From NCBI GenBank assembly GCA_002150815.3, contig NDFF03000005.1:236869-300868 (forward strand): a stretch of 64,000 nucleotides of DNA, given 5' to 3'. Positions 44,128-55,364 of the stretch are shown in pieces. Position 1 is the first letter of the stretch. Every line of letters begins with the position of its first letter. A model generated the notes under the pieces. That model searched no databases, was not told where the DNA came from, and saw only the letters and a list, made by a program, of their open reading frames with translations. This DNA comes from Grammothele lineata (Eukaryota > Basidiomycota > Agaricomycetes > Polyporales > Polyporaceae). The position numbers and the translations under genes were made by a program.

Positions 44128-46505
44128 GCTCAGAGCTCGATCGGGTTGTCCCGCAACGAACCTGCCCAATCCACGTCGATCAGGCTGTCCTGCGACGAAC
44201 CCGGTCCGTCTACGTTAATCGCGCTGTTGAGCGAATCACCCGGTCCTCCTGGATGATGATGGGCCCCGCCCGTGGACCGGGATCACGTTAGAGTCGTCCA
44301 ACGCTCCGACGCTCAAGGACCGCGAACGCGCAGTCGCGAGAGCGGGACAACAACAACTGCCAGCCTCCGCCTGGATGGCGGGGGCATCTTCTACCTCGGC
44401 GTGTTCAACGTTGTCCTCCTAAATGTCGTACAAGCCGTTGAAGAGTTCAGCGCCGTCGAATTCATCCTTGGAGGCGGAGGTTTTGGTGTCGAGCCAACCG
44501 TCGCTGCCGCTGTCAAACGAGGAGAGATCGATAGCCTTTCCCTTGTCTTGGGCGGGCTGTGCGTCAGCGAGAGCTTCGGCTGAGTCTACCACTGGTTTCT
44601 TTTGAGGCGGGGCCTCTTGATGGGCGTAATCGTCGTCGAGGGAGAGAGGAGGAGGAGGAGGGAGGGGATATCGGAGAGTCAATGGTGGCGAAGCGGTCGA
44701 GTAAGGAAGGCAGCAGAGCAGCCGTCTCATCGGCCTCGGAATGGGGAAGGGCAAGGACGCGAGAAACCTCGGAGTCTCGAGCTTGGCTTACAGACGCCAG
44801 CTTTACTAGCAGATCTTCGCCCGGAGCCGATGTAATGTGCTCGTTATGCTTCGGGAGCCACCTCGCCGCGCGGCAGTCCTAGAGTTCGAACTTCGTGTGA
44901 CGATCGACTGACTTGTCACCGTATTTCGTTTTAGTCGCCCTTATGGAGCTTGCTCTTAACAGGGAAGCATGCCGGTTCATCGTCATCCTGGCCACCATTT
45001 AGCCTGCTAGCAAATAGGATAGCGCGCCATAAATGTACCTACCAGAACATAGACATTTCCAGTGTCTCGCGCGGAAGACGGGGGCGTTCCGAGGAACGAT
45101 TCGTTCCGGGCGTAGTGAGCGGCGGGGCGTCGCGCCGAGGGGCCTCGGGCGCCGCAACCACCATGGCGGCGACGTTGTCGGGCAGCACATGGTCAGGGGG
45201 ACGCGCCAGCCAGGCGATCTCCTCGATAAGGCCGTCTCGTTGTTGGGCTGCCTGAGCGTACTACGGAAGGGAGGTCTTCTGCGGCGAGAACCTCTAAGAG
45301 ACATCGAAGTCGAATGCCATCAGGAAGCTGGGACGCAGTAGGAACGACACGACAGCATTTCTCCTTCTCCTTCAGAGTACACTGAGAGCATTATCTTCAG
45401 CGTCTGATCGAAAGAGCCATATGGGCAGTAAACTTACCATGTCGAACAGTCGAGCCACATACGCCGCGTGGTTCCCGCCGAAAGACGTTTGAACGTAATG
45501 GGGCAAGCCTTCGACATCGCATAATCGAGCGGCACTGTACCAACCGGGTACAGAGGTGGAGAAATTTGACGATGATGCGACGGGTAACGTTGGCAGCCAT
45601 CGTATGGCGAGAAGGGAGGCATTTGCTGCGACCGGGGAGATTAGTACGCGACGGAGGACTCTGGAGAAGAGGTATCCGACACACCTTTATGTGAGCCTCA
45701 CAGGTGGCCGAGAGACGTGCACCACCAGAGATGGACGCTTTGCGCCAGAGGGTGCAAAGACAATGGCGCTGCGGATACAGCCATAGGACACAATATGGGC
45801 GCCGCACAAGAGTCCATCGAGGGGCATGGCTTGAGAACTTTTGGAGACAGTTGACAGCCCTAGTTGCCGGAGAGAAACCGGGTAAGAGACGGAGACACGG
45901 CTGCTCCCAAGGGTATATTGACCATCGGAACGATATTAACGGAAAGACCTTGAAAAGGTTGGCGGGCATGCCACACTGCGCGACCTCGAGGCATATGGCG
46001 TGGAGGTGGGAAACGACATTGCCCTGGACAAGATCGCGGACACAAAGTCGTGCGAGCTATCCTCACCGTTCGGTAGAGCGGCTTCGTGGGCATAGGGAAA
46101 GGTGTCGGGCGAGGTATTTGGACACGCACCGAGCACGGGAAGTGGAGGGGGAAATGAGAGAATGTCTAAGACGATACCTTCGTCGCGAAGTCCCCAACCC
46201 GCCGTGCACGCTGACCTCCTCCGGTTTTCGCTCTCCATGGTCCTTCGTAGTCGAGAGCGTCATTGCTATTGATTGCAGAATGAGACAATGCAATCACATC
46301 CAGCTGTAAACGAGACGTACCTTGTAGGTGGTATAGGTGAACATCTGCCGCGGTCGACGAGCAAGAGGCCAGACGAGAGGAGTACTCGGTCGAGAGTCAG
46401 TGACCAAGCGCGCCAGCGCTCGGTTGTGCGTCTGGCGCTGATGCATGATGGGCGCGTAATGCGGAGGGGGCGCTGATGGGTGAGACGCCTTACTTAGTTC
46501 TTGGT

Positions 46506-47914
46506 ATTTACATCGACGTCTCACTTCAACAGAGATCACAATGTTTGTCTTCGTTACATTGTTATCTCACGGCTAATCACACCACTTATTAAAATGTGTT
46601 TACGATGCAACGAATATTCAGCGTGCCTATAAGATGACCAAAGCATAGAGCTTACGAATCCCAATCGGAGTTTGGCCTGTATGTTGTCTCCCCTAGTATT
46701 GATCGCGTTATGTCGATCGTCGCGCGGACTCCTTTGTCTCAGACCTCCACAATCTATTCACTTCGCTTACCCCTTGAAAAATTTCCGCCAGGATTCCCCA
46801 CTAACACACCCGCCAACACGCCGTCACGCTCATATGCCACCTCCTGGCAGGCCCTGCATCACAGCGAGGTATCTTCGACGTCCCGCCGATCGCCCACTCC
46901 AACCACGTCGACTTCGATCTCTGGTTCAGGTGCAATTTATTTCTTCATCAGCCCCTTGCTTCCGCTCATGAACATTTTCCAAGCGTCCTTCATGGTTAGC
47001 GCCAGACGAATTTGCGCAAATTGCCTTGCGGAGGCTTCATTCCAGCCAGTGGGATGTTCTAGATGCTACTAGCGGCCTAGGCGAATTCGAACTACCAATT
47101 AGTCAAGACGATACTCACTCGCATTCCGCTAATTGTGCGAGGTCAATAGGGCTCCTAGAGTGCTCATATATATTTCTGGCTTAGCTGAGATTCTCAATCA
47201 AAGTTCTACGAGATGCTCACACCGAGACAGCAACAGTAACGCATTCTCTACAACACCTCTCCACACACCGCCGCTCGACTTGACTACAGGTTCCGAGGCA
47301 GAACCTACCCTTGTTCGGATATGTGCGCGGTATGAAACAGTGTTGGAGGTCATGGAAAGGCTTTGTGCTAGGTATAGACAGGATGTTGTGAATCTCAAGG
47401 CGCAGTTCCGTAACCGGGAGAGGCACTGTAGACGTCACAACTTGCGCCAGCGGTACGTTGCAGTTCTCGAGCAAAACGAATGTTGTATTCTTACGACGTT
47501 TAATGACTCCTTGCCCCAACGCATTTCATATCGAGTAATGCGGCTCCCTAGCATGTCCCTTCAACATTTACTCTCAGTCGCCTAGAATGACGGTCTTAGG
47601 CCTCCGAAATATCCAATCATGCTTTTGTAATATTGAACAGAGCCTCATTCACAAGCGGCGCCATCTCACACACAAGAGAGCACGCCCCGAAGATGCGCGC
47701 ACTCGTCCTCCCCGACCGGGGTCTAGCCCTCACATCTACGCCCGAGGGCCCACAGCACGATGGTGCCCGCTCCCAGCGTCGCTGCACCCGAGCATAGACT
47801 GCCAGTGGCGCCAGTCGTGTCTATTGACGAGTACGTTCATTGAACATCACTAAGCACAACGACACGGGCCCGAGTGAGCAGCTGCTCGAATCGGAGCATC
47901 AGAAAAAAGGTCAA
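46506..47914. other. No confident gene
   Basis: A plus-strand frame ending at 47,585 contains a helical stretch (RYETVLEVMERLCARYRQDV), but no family or gene structure is recognisable. Nothing else can be supported. Confidence 0.35.
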
Positions 47915-50490
47915 GGGTCTGTAGTACCAGTGGTAACTCTTGTGTACCGTATAGACCTCGGTGCGCCCTATTGCCCGTAATGTAGAGGCATAGCGCCTGG
48001 TAGCGCCTGGTAGTATGGCGGTCGACCCCGTTGGACTCTGTAGCGCTCTGTAGTACGCACTACGGGGTTATAGCTCTTTGTGGCACCCCGCACAACCCTA
48101 TTGTACGCTAGGGATTATCGTGGTACGGCACCTGACATTGTAGACACAGGTAGTATGGTTGCACTGTAGTACCGTTGTTGATTTGATAGGTTGGCACGCG
48201 AGGAGGGATATGGGGTCACATTGTATTAAGCAGGCATTACAGCTACGATACAGGATAGACTACACTGGGACATAGAAGGGATAAACCATGCAGTGCGAAA
48301 ACGAGCATTGGAGGCTTACAGATGCGGGGGTGACAGAATGCTTGCTGTGTCCGGGCGAGATCGCAGATAGGGGCTTCCTCGGACAGTCTTCACACTAGGA
48401 GACGAGAATCCGAGAGGGATGTAGAGTAGATAGAACGTACACGTTGCCAAGAGGAGAGCGGGACCAAGAGAGAGGGGAGGGGCCGGCCATATTCAGGAAA
48501 GAGGAAACGTACCTGATATAGGGACTGTTGCGGAGCTGATCTTCCAAAAACATCCCCACTCCGTACATACAACCTCCTCGCAATCCGAGACCAGATCCGC
48601 AGAAGGAACTTGCGCACTTGGATGAAGGCCCGAAGAACGCTAGCACTTACCTGATGGTGTCCATATTGATCCAGCCAGGTGCCGCGCAACCCAAGATTGC
48701 AGAGCACCAGAAGGAGTATGGAAAAGGCCCACGAAGCCTAGCTGAACAGCCGAACAGCCGAACAGGCGCATCGAGCCTCGGGAGGATATTCTAGAGGTAG
48801 GAAGCAGCGATTGAGGCCGGCCCGGACAAGCGCAACGAGGGTGGATAAGATGTAACAAGGGTGGATCGCAGCAAGGACGAGTCGGGTGAATGCGAAGGAT
48901 ATTAGCATAAGAGCCGGACGAGTTATGTAGAGTGAGTCGGCAGGAGAGACCATAGAAAAGGGATCGGACAAGTCTGCGGCGAGAACTTCAAGAGGCGAGG
49001 AAGTCAACGGACTGCACCTGCGAGGCCGAAGCGCTGGATCGCGTCATCGGCAATTTTAAGCGCCTCGTAACTCGAGTCATTCTCGTCCGGCTTCGCCCTT
49101 CACCTTTGCTCTTTCTCCTCGTCCGTCTCATCCTCCCGTCCTCGCTCTTGGCCTCTGCCGCCTTTCTTTACTTTGCCTTCTGGTGCCTCTTCCGACATTC
49201 GCAAATAGATTCGGCGTGCGAGACGACGTCTCAAGATCCGCCAAGAACACTGGCAAACCCCTCGGACCTCGGGAACCTCCACTGCAGGTGCAGAATCGCG
49301 CGAGTACGTGCGATATTTGACCACGGCTAGGATGTTTTGTACAGACTATGGTATTTACATGCCATCTATATCCCTGCGATCTCGTTCGCATGGCGCCTCT
49401 TGCCGAATCAGTGGTAGCAGGTGCGGGTGAGGTATGTGTACTGTAGCAGGCTGTCCGTCGACACGCTCACATACGTGCTATCTTCACAGGCTCAATGCTA
49501 CATGAAGGAAGCATATCGAGGATGTTGCTAGTCTTTCCGGTACGTTACAATCGATCTCACGCTGACGCAAGGATCATCGATTGGCCGCACCGCTTCCGAA
49601 TCCTCCTCTTCCCGCCCAGACAATCCGCATGACCGTTCCTACCCTACATGGCGCACTCCCCGTACAAGATGTTACGGAGACGCGCCTTTCTGTCACGGAG
49701 GCATTCATCAAAGATGTCGCCGTCGCCACCACAGAGCGTCAAGTGACAGTCAAATATCGTGATGAGTGCGGGGACATCCTGGGTGCATGATGCTGCTGTC
49801 CCTCCGGTGCGTTGCTATTGACTCCTTTCTTAGCGTATACTGACACGACCATCATTGAGCAGCCGTACCGTTTCTGTGTTCCCCGTCTTCCCGCCTGGAC
49901 GATTCGTAGGGCCGTGCGTGGACGCGCTGGGCGCGCGGAGTGTAGTTTGCGGACCAGGTGCGTTTGCTGCCTCAGACGTCGTAGAAGAGGATGCGGTTTG
50001 CGGAAGGGTGTGACTTGCGCGCGAGGAGATGCGGCAGCTACAGGGAGAGGAGGGGCGGACAGCGAGTGAGAAAGGGCGTTTGAGAAGAAGGTGAGGCGGG
50101 TGCGGTTTTCTGTATGCAGGTGAACTGCGTCTGTTGTGTGTATTAGTTGCGCATTCACTCCTTCTATCCTGCTTTGTGTATTGTTGTCTCGCCATGTATC
50201 GTCGTTGTTAATCGTTGTAATCAATAAAGCATCTTACGTTTCCGTCATCCTTTGATGCAACCTGTGGCTTCTGCCTACTATTTACCAGCAAGTAGCCCCG
50301 ACTGTCCCTCAGCTACAGCTTCTATGCTGTACTCTATTGATGGCCTAGTCACCTATCTAGCATTACAGAGCCGCAGCGCGCGGAACTATCCAGTACTACC
50401 CGGAGCGCTACAGAATGCGCGCGGGCGGCTACAGCGCATGTGAGAGGAGGGGGGTTTGCAACAGCACTACAACGACTATATGGACCACAT
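47915..50490. mobile_element. Possible element bounded by GTAG/CTAC-rich ends
   Basis: 47,915-48,200 is packed with GTAG words (TGTAGTACC, CTGTAGCGCTCTGTAGTACG, GGTAGCGCCT twice). 50,260-50,490 carries the inverse words (CTACAG, CGCTACAGAATG, CGGCTACAGCG, CACTACAAC). Such inverse subterminal word clusters are typical of some DNA transposons. No clean terminal repeat was found. The interior has minus-strand hydrophobic frames (48,738-49,007) and plus-strand frames (49,581-49,787) without recognisable motifs. Confidence 0.3.
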
Positions 50491-50639
50491 TGTCCTACGG
50501 CGGTGAGCGTTTTTTTAGATGAGACGATCGAACTCCCGCCGGCGTACACGAACATTAGGCCCCGAAGCGGACTCGGTTGTCGACAGTGCCCACATACCAG
50601 AGCTCTATCCTCTCCCTAACGCAAGCCCGCGCTATCCTT

Positions 50640-53520
50640 TGAACGAAGAGGCGGAATGTGGCTTCCGTGATCCTCACGGCTGCGCTAAGCTACTCGTTCC
50701 AGTCACCTCAATCTGTCGATATTATTACGGTTCCACTCGGGAATCGGGTCCTTAAGCACGATTTCTGGCCATCACGTGCGGATTTCAAGCAACCCGTTGA
50801 TCCGATGTTTAATCCCGGTTTTGCCCGTCTCGCGTGGCATGCGTCACGACTCACACGCGTTCCACGCGCGCCGACGTTAGACAGTCGTTAGATCTCGTTC
50901 GCCCTCGCACACGGTCATCCACACACTCTGACTCGTATCCGATAGGGTGTGGCCGAAGACGCGCTGGTGATTCGTGAAAGAGTCTTATAGAAAAGGCTAA
51001 CGCTTCGTCCGGATGGCCCTTGTCGCAGTTTCATTATCCCGCAATCGTTCATGCACCCGGATAGTTACATCTCGATCGACGACGATACTAACGACAAAAG
51101 GCTCGGGAGAGGGTCCTCCTACCACTGTCATCGAGGGCCAGAATCCACTCGTTTGCTCTATCTAGGCTCTGTCTTTCAATTGAAAGAGTCTTTGCTGCTG
51201 CATTCGCTGCTTCTCGATCAAAGCGGCTCGCTGCAACTAGCTGATATCACAGACATCGGGCGTGGTGACATTGCCATGATTCCGACGTGCGCGGTTACAA
51301 CAAGCCCATGGGGTGTGGCGTGGGGTATCAACTTTCGTATTGACTCTGTACACCGTATCCCTGCCGCTCCCCAATAAAACGCCGTGCCACTGCCGTACCT
51401 CCTGCACCCGCGATGCGGCTTCACTGGCCCAAGTGGAATCGTACTAATCGCGCGAAGCGTCGCGGAACATCGACAAGTCGGTCCTTTAGCACGATTTCTG
51501 ACCATCACGTGCGGATTTTCAGCAACCCGTTGGGCAAATTGGTCATTACAAGGGAATGGCCGGGGTGGCGCGGGCCGCGCCAGCGGCCCCCAGGGTAGCC
51601 AAGGGTGCGCGCCGAAGGCGCGTTCTCATCCCTCCTCTCGCCCTCGCGCGGCTTCGCGCGGGGGCACTCTGCTTCCAATCGCCTGCGCGATCTTACAAAA
51701 ACGTTCTATAAACATGTAATAAACCGACGAAATACGTACACTATAATTTTTGCTTCGCGGCGGCGCGCCGCCGCGAGAATCCTGTCAAGCTGGACCTCAG
51801 CTCGAATGGCAACCTTCCCGCTCTCGTTCGAACCCGCACCTTATGGATGAGCCTCAAAATTTCATTCGCGCACTAGAGAGTGGTATTTCTTCTGATTGCG
51901 ATGGTTTTTCTCTCCGTTCGTTTGCCCTTTCCGATGATTTGGGCTTCATGATAGACCTCCATCTCGGAGATAGTATCTGTTCAGTGAATCCCCCCGCTTC
52001 TCGTCGGGACACCCTAATTGGGTCATAAAACACGAGGTCATTGTGCGTCAGAGTCCTCGAACGTCATCCTCAATGTTTTGCATCCAGCATCGAGAGTCCT
52101 GCCTCCTCCTGAAGGTGATTTTAGGCAGAATTTGCCACTTCTGGCGGCTTCGTTCAAGCTTGTTCAACACATATGACCAATATTTCAATGCTTTTCAACA
52201 GTCTGGCATCATATGATGAGTAATACAGTACATCTTACGAATGCCTCATATTTTTTTTGGGTCTTAGTACAATGTACGAGGAAGATAGCCACTTCGCGCG
52301 AGCGACCTTTCTGGAGTCATGTGACTTCAAAAAGGTCTCTAACCCCTACGTTAGGGTCCCGTTTGGTCCTTTGGTCGACCGGCGCTTCCCACCAATCCAA
52401 CCGAATTGGTCGGTCCCCTTGGTATGGCGGAGTTACCACCCGTTGATCCGATATTTTATCCCGGTTTCGCCCGACCCGCGTGGCCTCTGTTACGCGCATT
52501 CTGGCACACACTAGCGTCAGAGTCCGGACTGACTGAGTCGTATTCGCCTTCATCTCGATCGCCGTTCCCCTCTCTCCAACTCGTATTCAACAAGATGTGG
52601 CTGAAGACTTGCTGGCGATCCGCGAAAGAGTCGTATAGAGAAGGCTAGCGTCCTCGCGCAGGTGCCCATTAAACATTTTCGCGCTTTATACCGCAACCAT
52701 ATATGTATCACGGTCGCATCCTGACGAAGGTGATGGTAAAGTCAGGAAGAGCATAGAGACTGGCGCATCTGTGGCTAGCACACGGCATCATCGGACAAAA
52801 ATATCGGGAGGTGTTCGAGAATGGAGCGAATGCAGGCGCAGAGTGCCAGTGAGTACGCCATGTACGTCAACGCCTGCTGCCTTTCGTCTCCGCCTGTCCT
52901 CCTCCAAGCTGACCGCGCGAGTCTAGGTCAGTGTACCGTTAGAATAACTGGAAGTCATGAGCAAGGGCTTTGTTGGGATGATTCTACGTGACAACCACCC
53001 GACCGGGGGGTGGTATTTTCATGTACCCCGGCGTTCTGGTAAGACTGCTGTCGATCGGGCGAGCCTGGCGCTGTAATAGCTTGTGCGTAAAAACCCACCT
53101 CCAGGCGATTTACGATCTGACTGCTTTGACCCTCACGGAATCCGGTGGACAGCGTGCGCGGATCTTTGACGTTTTCGCAATCATGACTTGAGACTACAGT
53201 TGTTCGATCAAAGCTGACCGCGGAACTTTCACCATACATGGAAAACGTACAGTGCTTCCTGGTGACAGCACTGCCCAAGTCCCCATGCCGCGACTAGCTC
53301 ATGTCACCCAAATAGGACGTAGCAATATTGTTGTTCTTACGTTCGCGGTCACGACAAACCCATACACTGTACACTGTACTATTACTAGTTGCTCAGTATG
53401 CTCCCCAATAATATGCTGTACCGTCCGCGCGATGCCAGCTTCACGGACCCAAGTGGAATCGTACTTAGCGCGCGCAGCGTCGCGGAACATCGACAAGTGA
53501 GGCGGACCCCATTGCGTACG
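50640..53520. repeat. Diverged tandem duplication, units of about 0.9-1.2 kb
   Basis: Unit 1 (about 50.64-51.55 kb) and unit 2 (about 52.3-53.52 kb) share in order CGTTGATCCGAT-TTTATCCCGGTTT, GTGGC-GAAGAC-GCTGG-GAT-CG-GAAAGAGTC and CCCAAGTGGAATCGTACT, ending CGCGGAACATCGACAAGT. Unit 1 also repeats GTCCTT-AGCACGATTTCTG at 50,748 and 51,480. The shared frame has a helical AEDLLAIRERVV-like segment, broken by stops. The family is unknown. Confidence 0.6.
51756..51777. repeat. Perfect 22-bp GC palindrome, second copy
   Basis: Identical to 27,003-27,024. Read on the minus strand it is followed by AGCAAAAATT, closely matching the AAGTAAAG flank of the first copy, so the two belong to the same repeat in opposite orientations. 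Confidence 0.85.
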
Positions 53521-55364
53521 TGTTATGCGAGTCTTTGCCTCATCCGGATTTAACTTGCCTCTCCGTAGGTTCAACTGCCGCGATTTGCGACGGGCTCACG
53601 TCACCAGTGTGCTCCCGAGCTGGACAGCTGAGTCCATACGGTTTTTATGACCCGGAGGAGCTCGGTCTTCTGCGGGCGCAGCATTTCATACGAGTACATC
53701 TTCATTTCCTTCATTGTTATGCCTGCGCTCTTCGACTCGTCATCAGTCCACTCGTCGCCTGCTCCGACTCGGTGCCTCAGGGAACCATTTCAAGTTCACG
53801 TGACGCCACAGATAGCCCGTCAATGCGGCGTGCATTCATTGTCGCCCAAGGGCCTTTCAAGTGTTGTCCTCCGTTCTCGCACCTATCGCATTTTGGGACT
53901 CCCTTCTGACCGACAATACCCACCCTTCAGGCGGCCTGTCAGAGCCGACAAAAGACAAGCTTCTGTCGGAAAGAGGTGTGGTAATATACTGGTATGACAA
54001 AGATGACTCCAACGCTGGCAACTTCTTGGTAAGTATGGACCGTGGGTCGGCCGAACGCCGGCCCAATCCCAACGGTGCAATTTCGCGCATCATTTAGGAG
54101 CCTGGCCGCACTGCGGGTCAGTCCTGCGGCTCGGCGCGGTGGGGAGCTCGCGAGGCTCGTCTCCGAGCGGGCCGCCCTTGGACGGCGCTGGGCTTCCTTT
54201 TGAGCCACTGTCAATGGCGGTTTTCGAAGTCAACTTTTTGCATACCGCTGGCATGAGATATAGGCGCAGATAATAACAACACCAAGGTACCCCCCGGGAG
54301 CCGAATGCTTAGCGATTAACGCCAGCAGCCAGCCGTTTGTCCTCAGCGGACTCCCCGTTGAACGTGATTGGTCGAATTGAAGGTGTTCTGCACGGAGTCG
54401 ACCCTCGGGGGTCCACCGGGACCGAACTGTTAATCGGCGTGTGAGATGTCGTGGCGGCGGGCGGGCAGTTGGCAACGTCCGCTGTTAGTGGACGCGAGTA
54501 ACGCGTGAGCGAGTTGCGAACGATTCAGTTGCAGATGTTGACCGGCACATGACCGCTCTACCCAGATGGCCATACAACCTGTGTAGACGGTTCTCCGCCG
54601 CTTAGCGATGAAGCATCCCGTGCTAACCAAGCCTGAGATCCACCAATGTTGACAATCCATACCCTCGATCCTGTTTGATCTTCCCCGGCCTCCCTTCCCC
54701 ATGCCCGCCGTGCTGTTCTACATCTGCGCCGATCCAGCGAGGGTTTAAAGAGAGCGACGGGCGGTGTTAAGTGATTGGACGGGCGCGTGGTTCTTGCTCC
54801 TCCCGCTATCCCCGAGAATGTACCAACAGAGCGAGTACTGGCTAGCGCACGACACTCGAAACCATCGCCATTACCACATAGTCTGACCACGAAGGAAGCG
54901 AGTGACACATACCGGTACTCTCCCTTCCCCGAGGGCCTGGGTTACTCAACGCCGCTCACCCCGTACGGTAGCCGTCTGCGCAGAGCAGAAACCAAGGCCA
55001 GCAGCGCCGATAGTTTCTTCCCCAGAGGTCACGACGCGGTGATGATGGTGAATGATAAGTCGGTGGCTGGTGTGGCGAACGATGTACCAATAAATAAGGG
55101 ATCCTTGACGGGGGAGCGGGCAGAGGGAGGAGGGAAGTATGAGGGATTTCGTACGAGGGGCAATCTGGGGCAATGCCAGAGTGCGCGATAGGCGCCCATA
55201 GATGGAACTTGAACCTTGAATCAAGGTTGGACGTTGGTCAATGACGTGTTCAACTTGGATGTCGATGAGACCTTGAAGTAGCCACCGGCCTCTGTCGACT
55301 TACTCACTACGGGCTCTTGACGCACCCGCATCTTTCGACGCCGTGCCAACACCATTGTCAAGTC
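53521..55364. other. No confident gene; possible 5' exon of the JmjC gene near its end
   Basis: Most of the stretch has only short frames. At about 54,826-55,189 a plus-strand open frame with a disordered, coding-like residue mix (YRYSPFPEGLGYSTPLTPYG) is in the same reading phase as the first certain JmjC exon. It might be an upstream exon, but it lacks an early ATG and I found no convincing splice pair. Confidence 0.35.

Larger units (their letters stand above)
41220..46505 (-). pseudogene. Block B: second copy of the 11.5-15.3 kb block
   Basis: Colinear with block A from GCAGTCCG-TATGATG at the left (41,220 vs about 11,475) to GCCAGCGCTCGGTTGTG at the right (about 46,415 vs 15,210). Shared coding pieces are LDKMSMLAVFALCQRLHDAQ with SGVAFDSF, DAAKTTQLIVLHSLKAC, LPRETLEMSMFWQ and YPVGTVPLDYAMSKACPITF. 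Its C-terminus is better kept than in A: an acidic-basic stretch (REEQRRRIDYEQEKCEREVR) and a tail with SSKRRKTT, like a nuclear localisation signal, ending at 41,345. One extra base before the DKMSML exon and other breaks make it a pseudogene. It carries about 1.7 kb that block A lacks. Confidence 0.5.
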
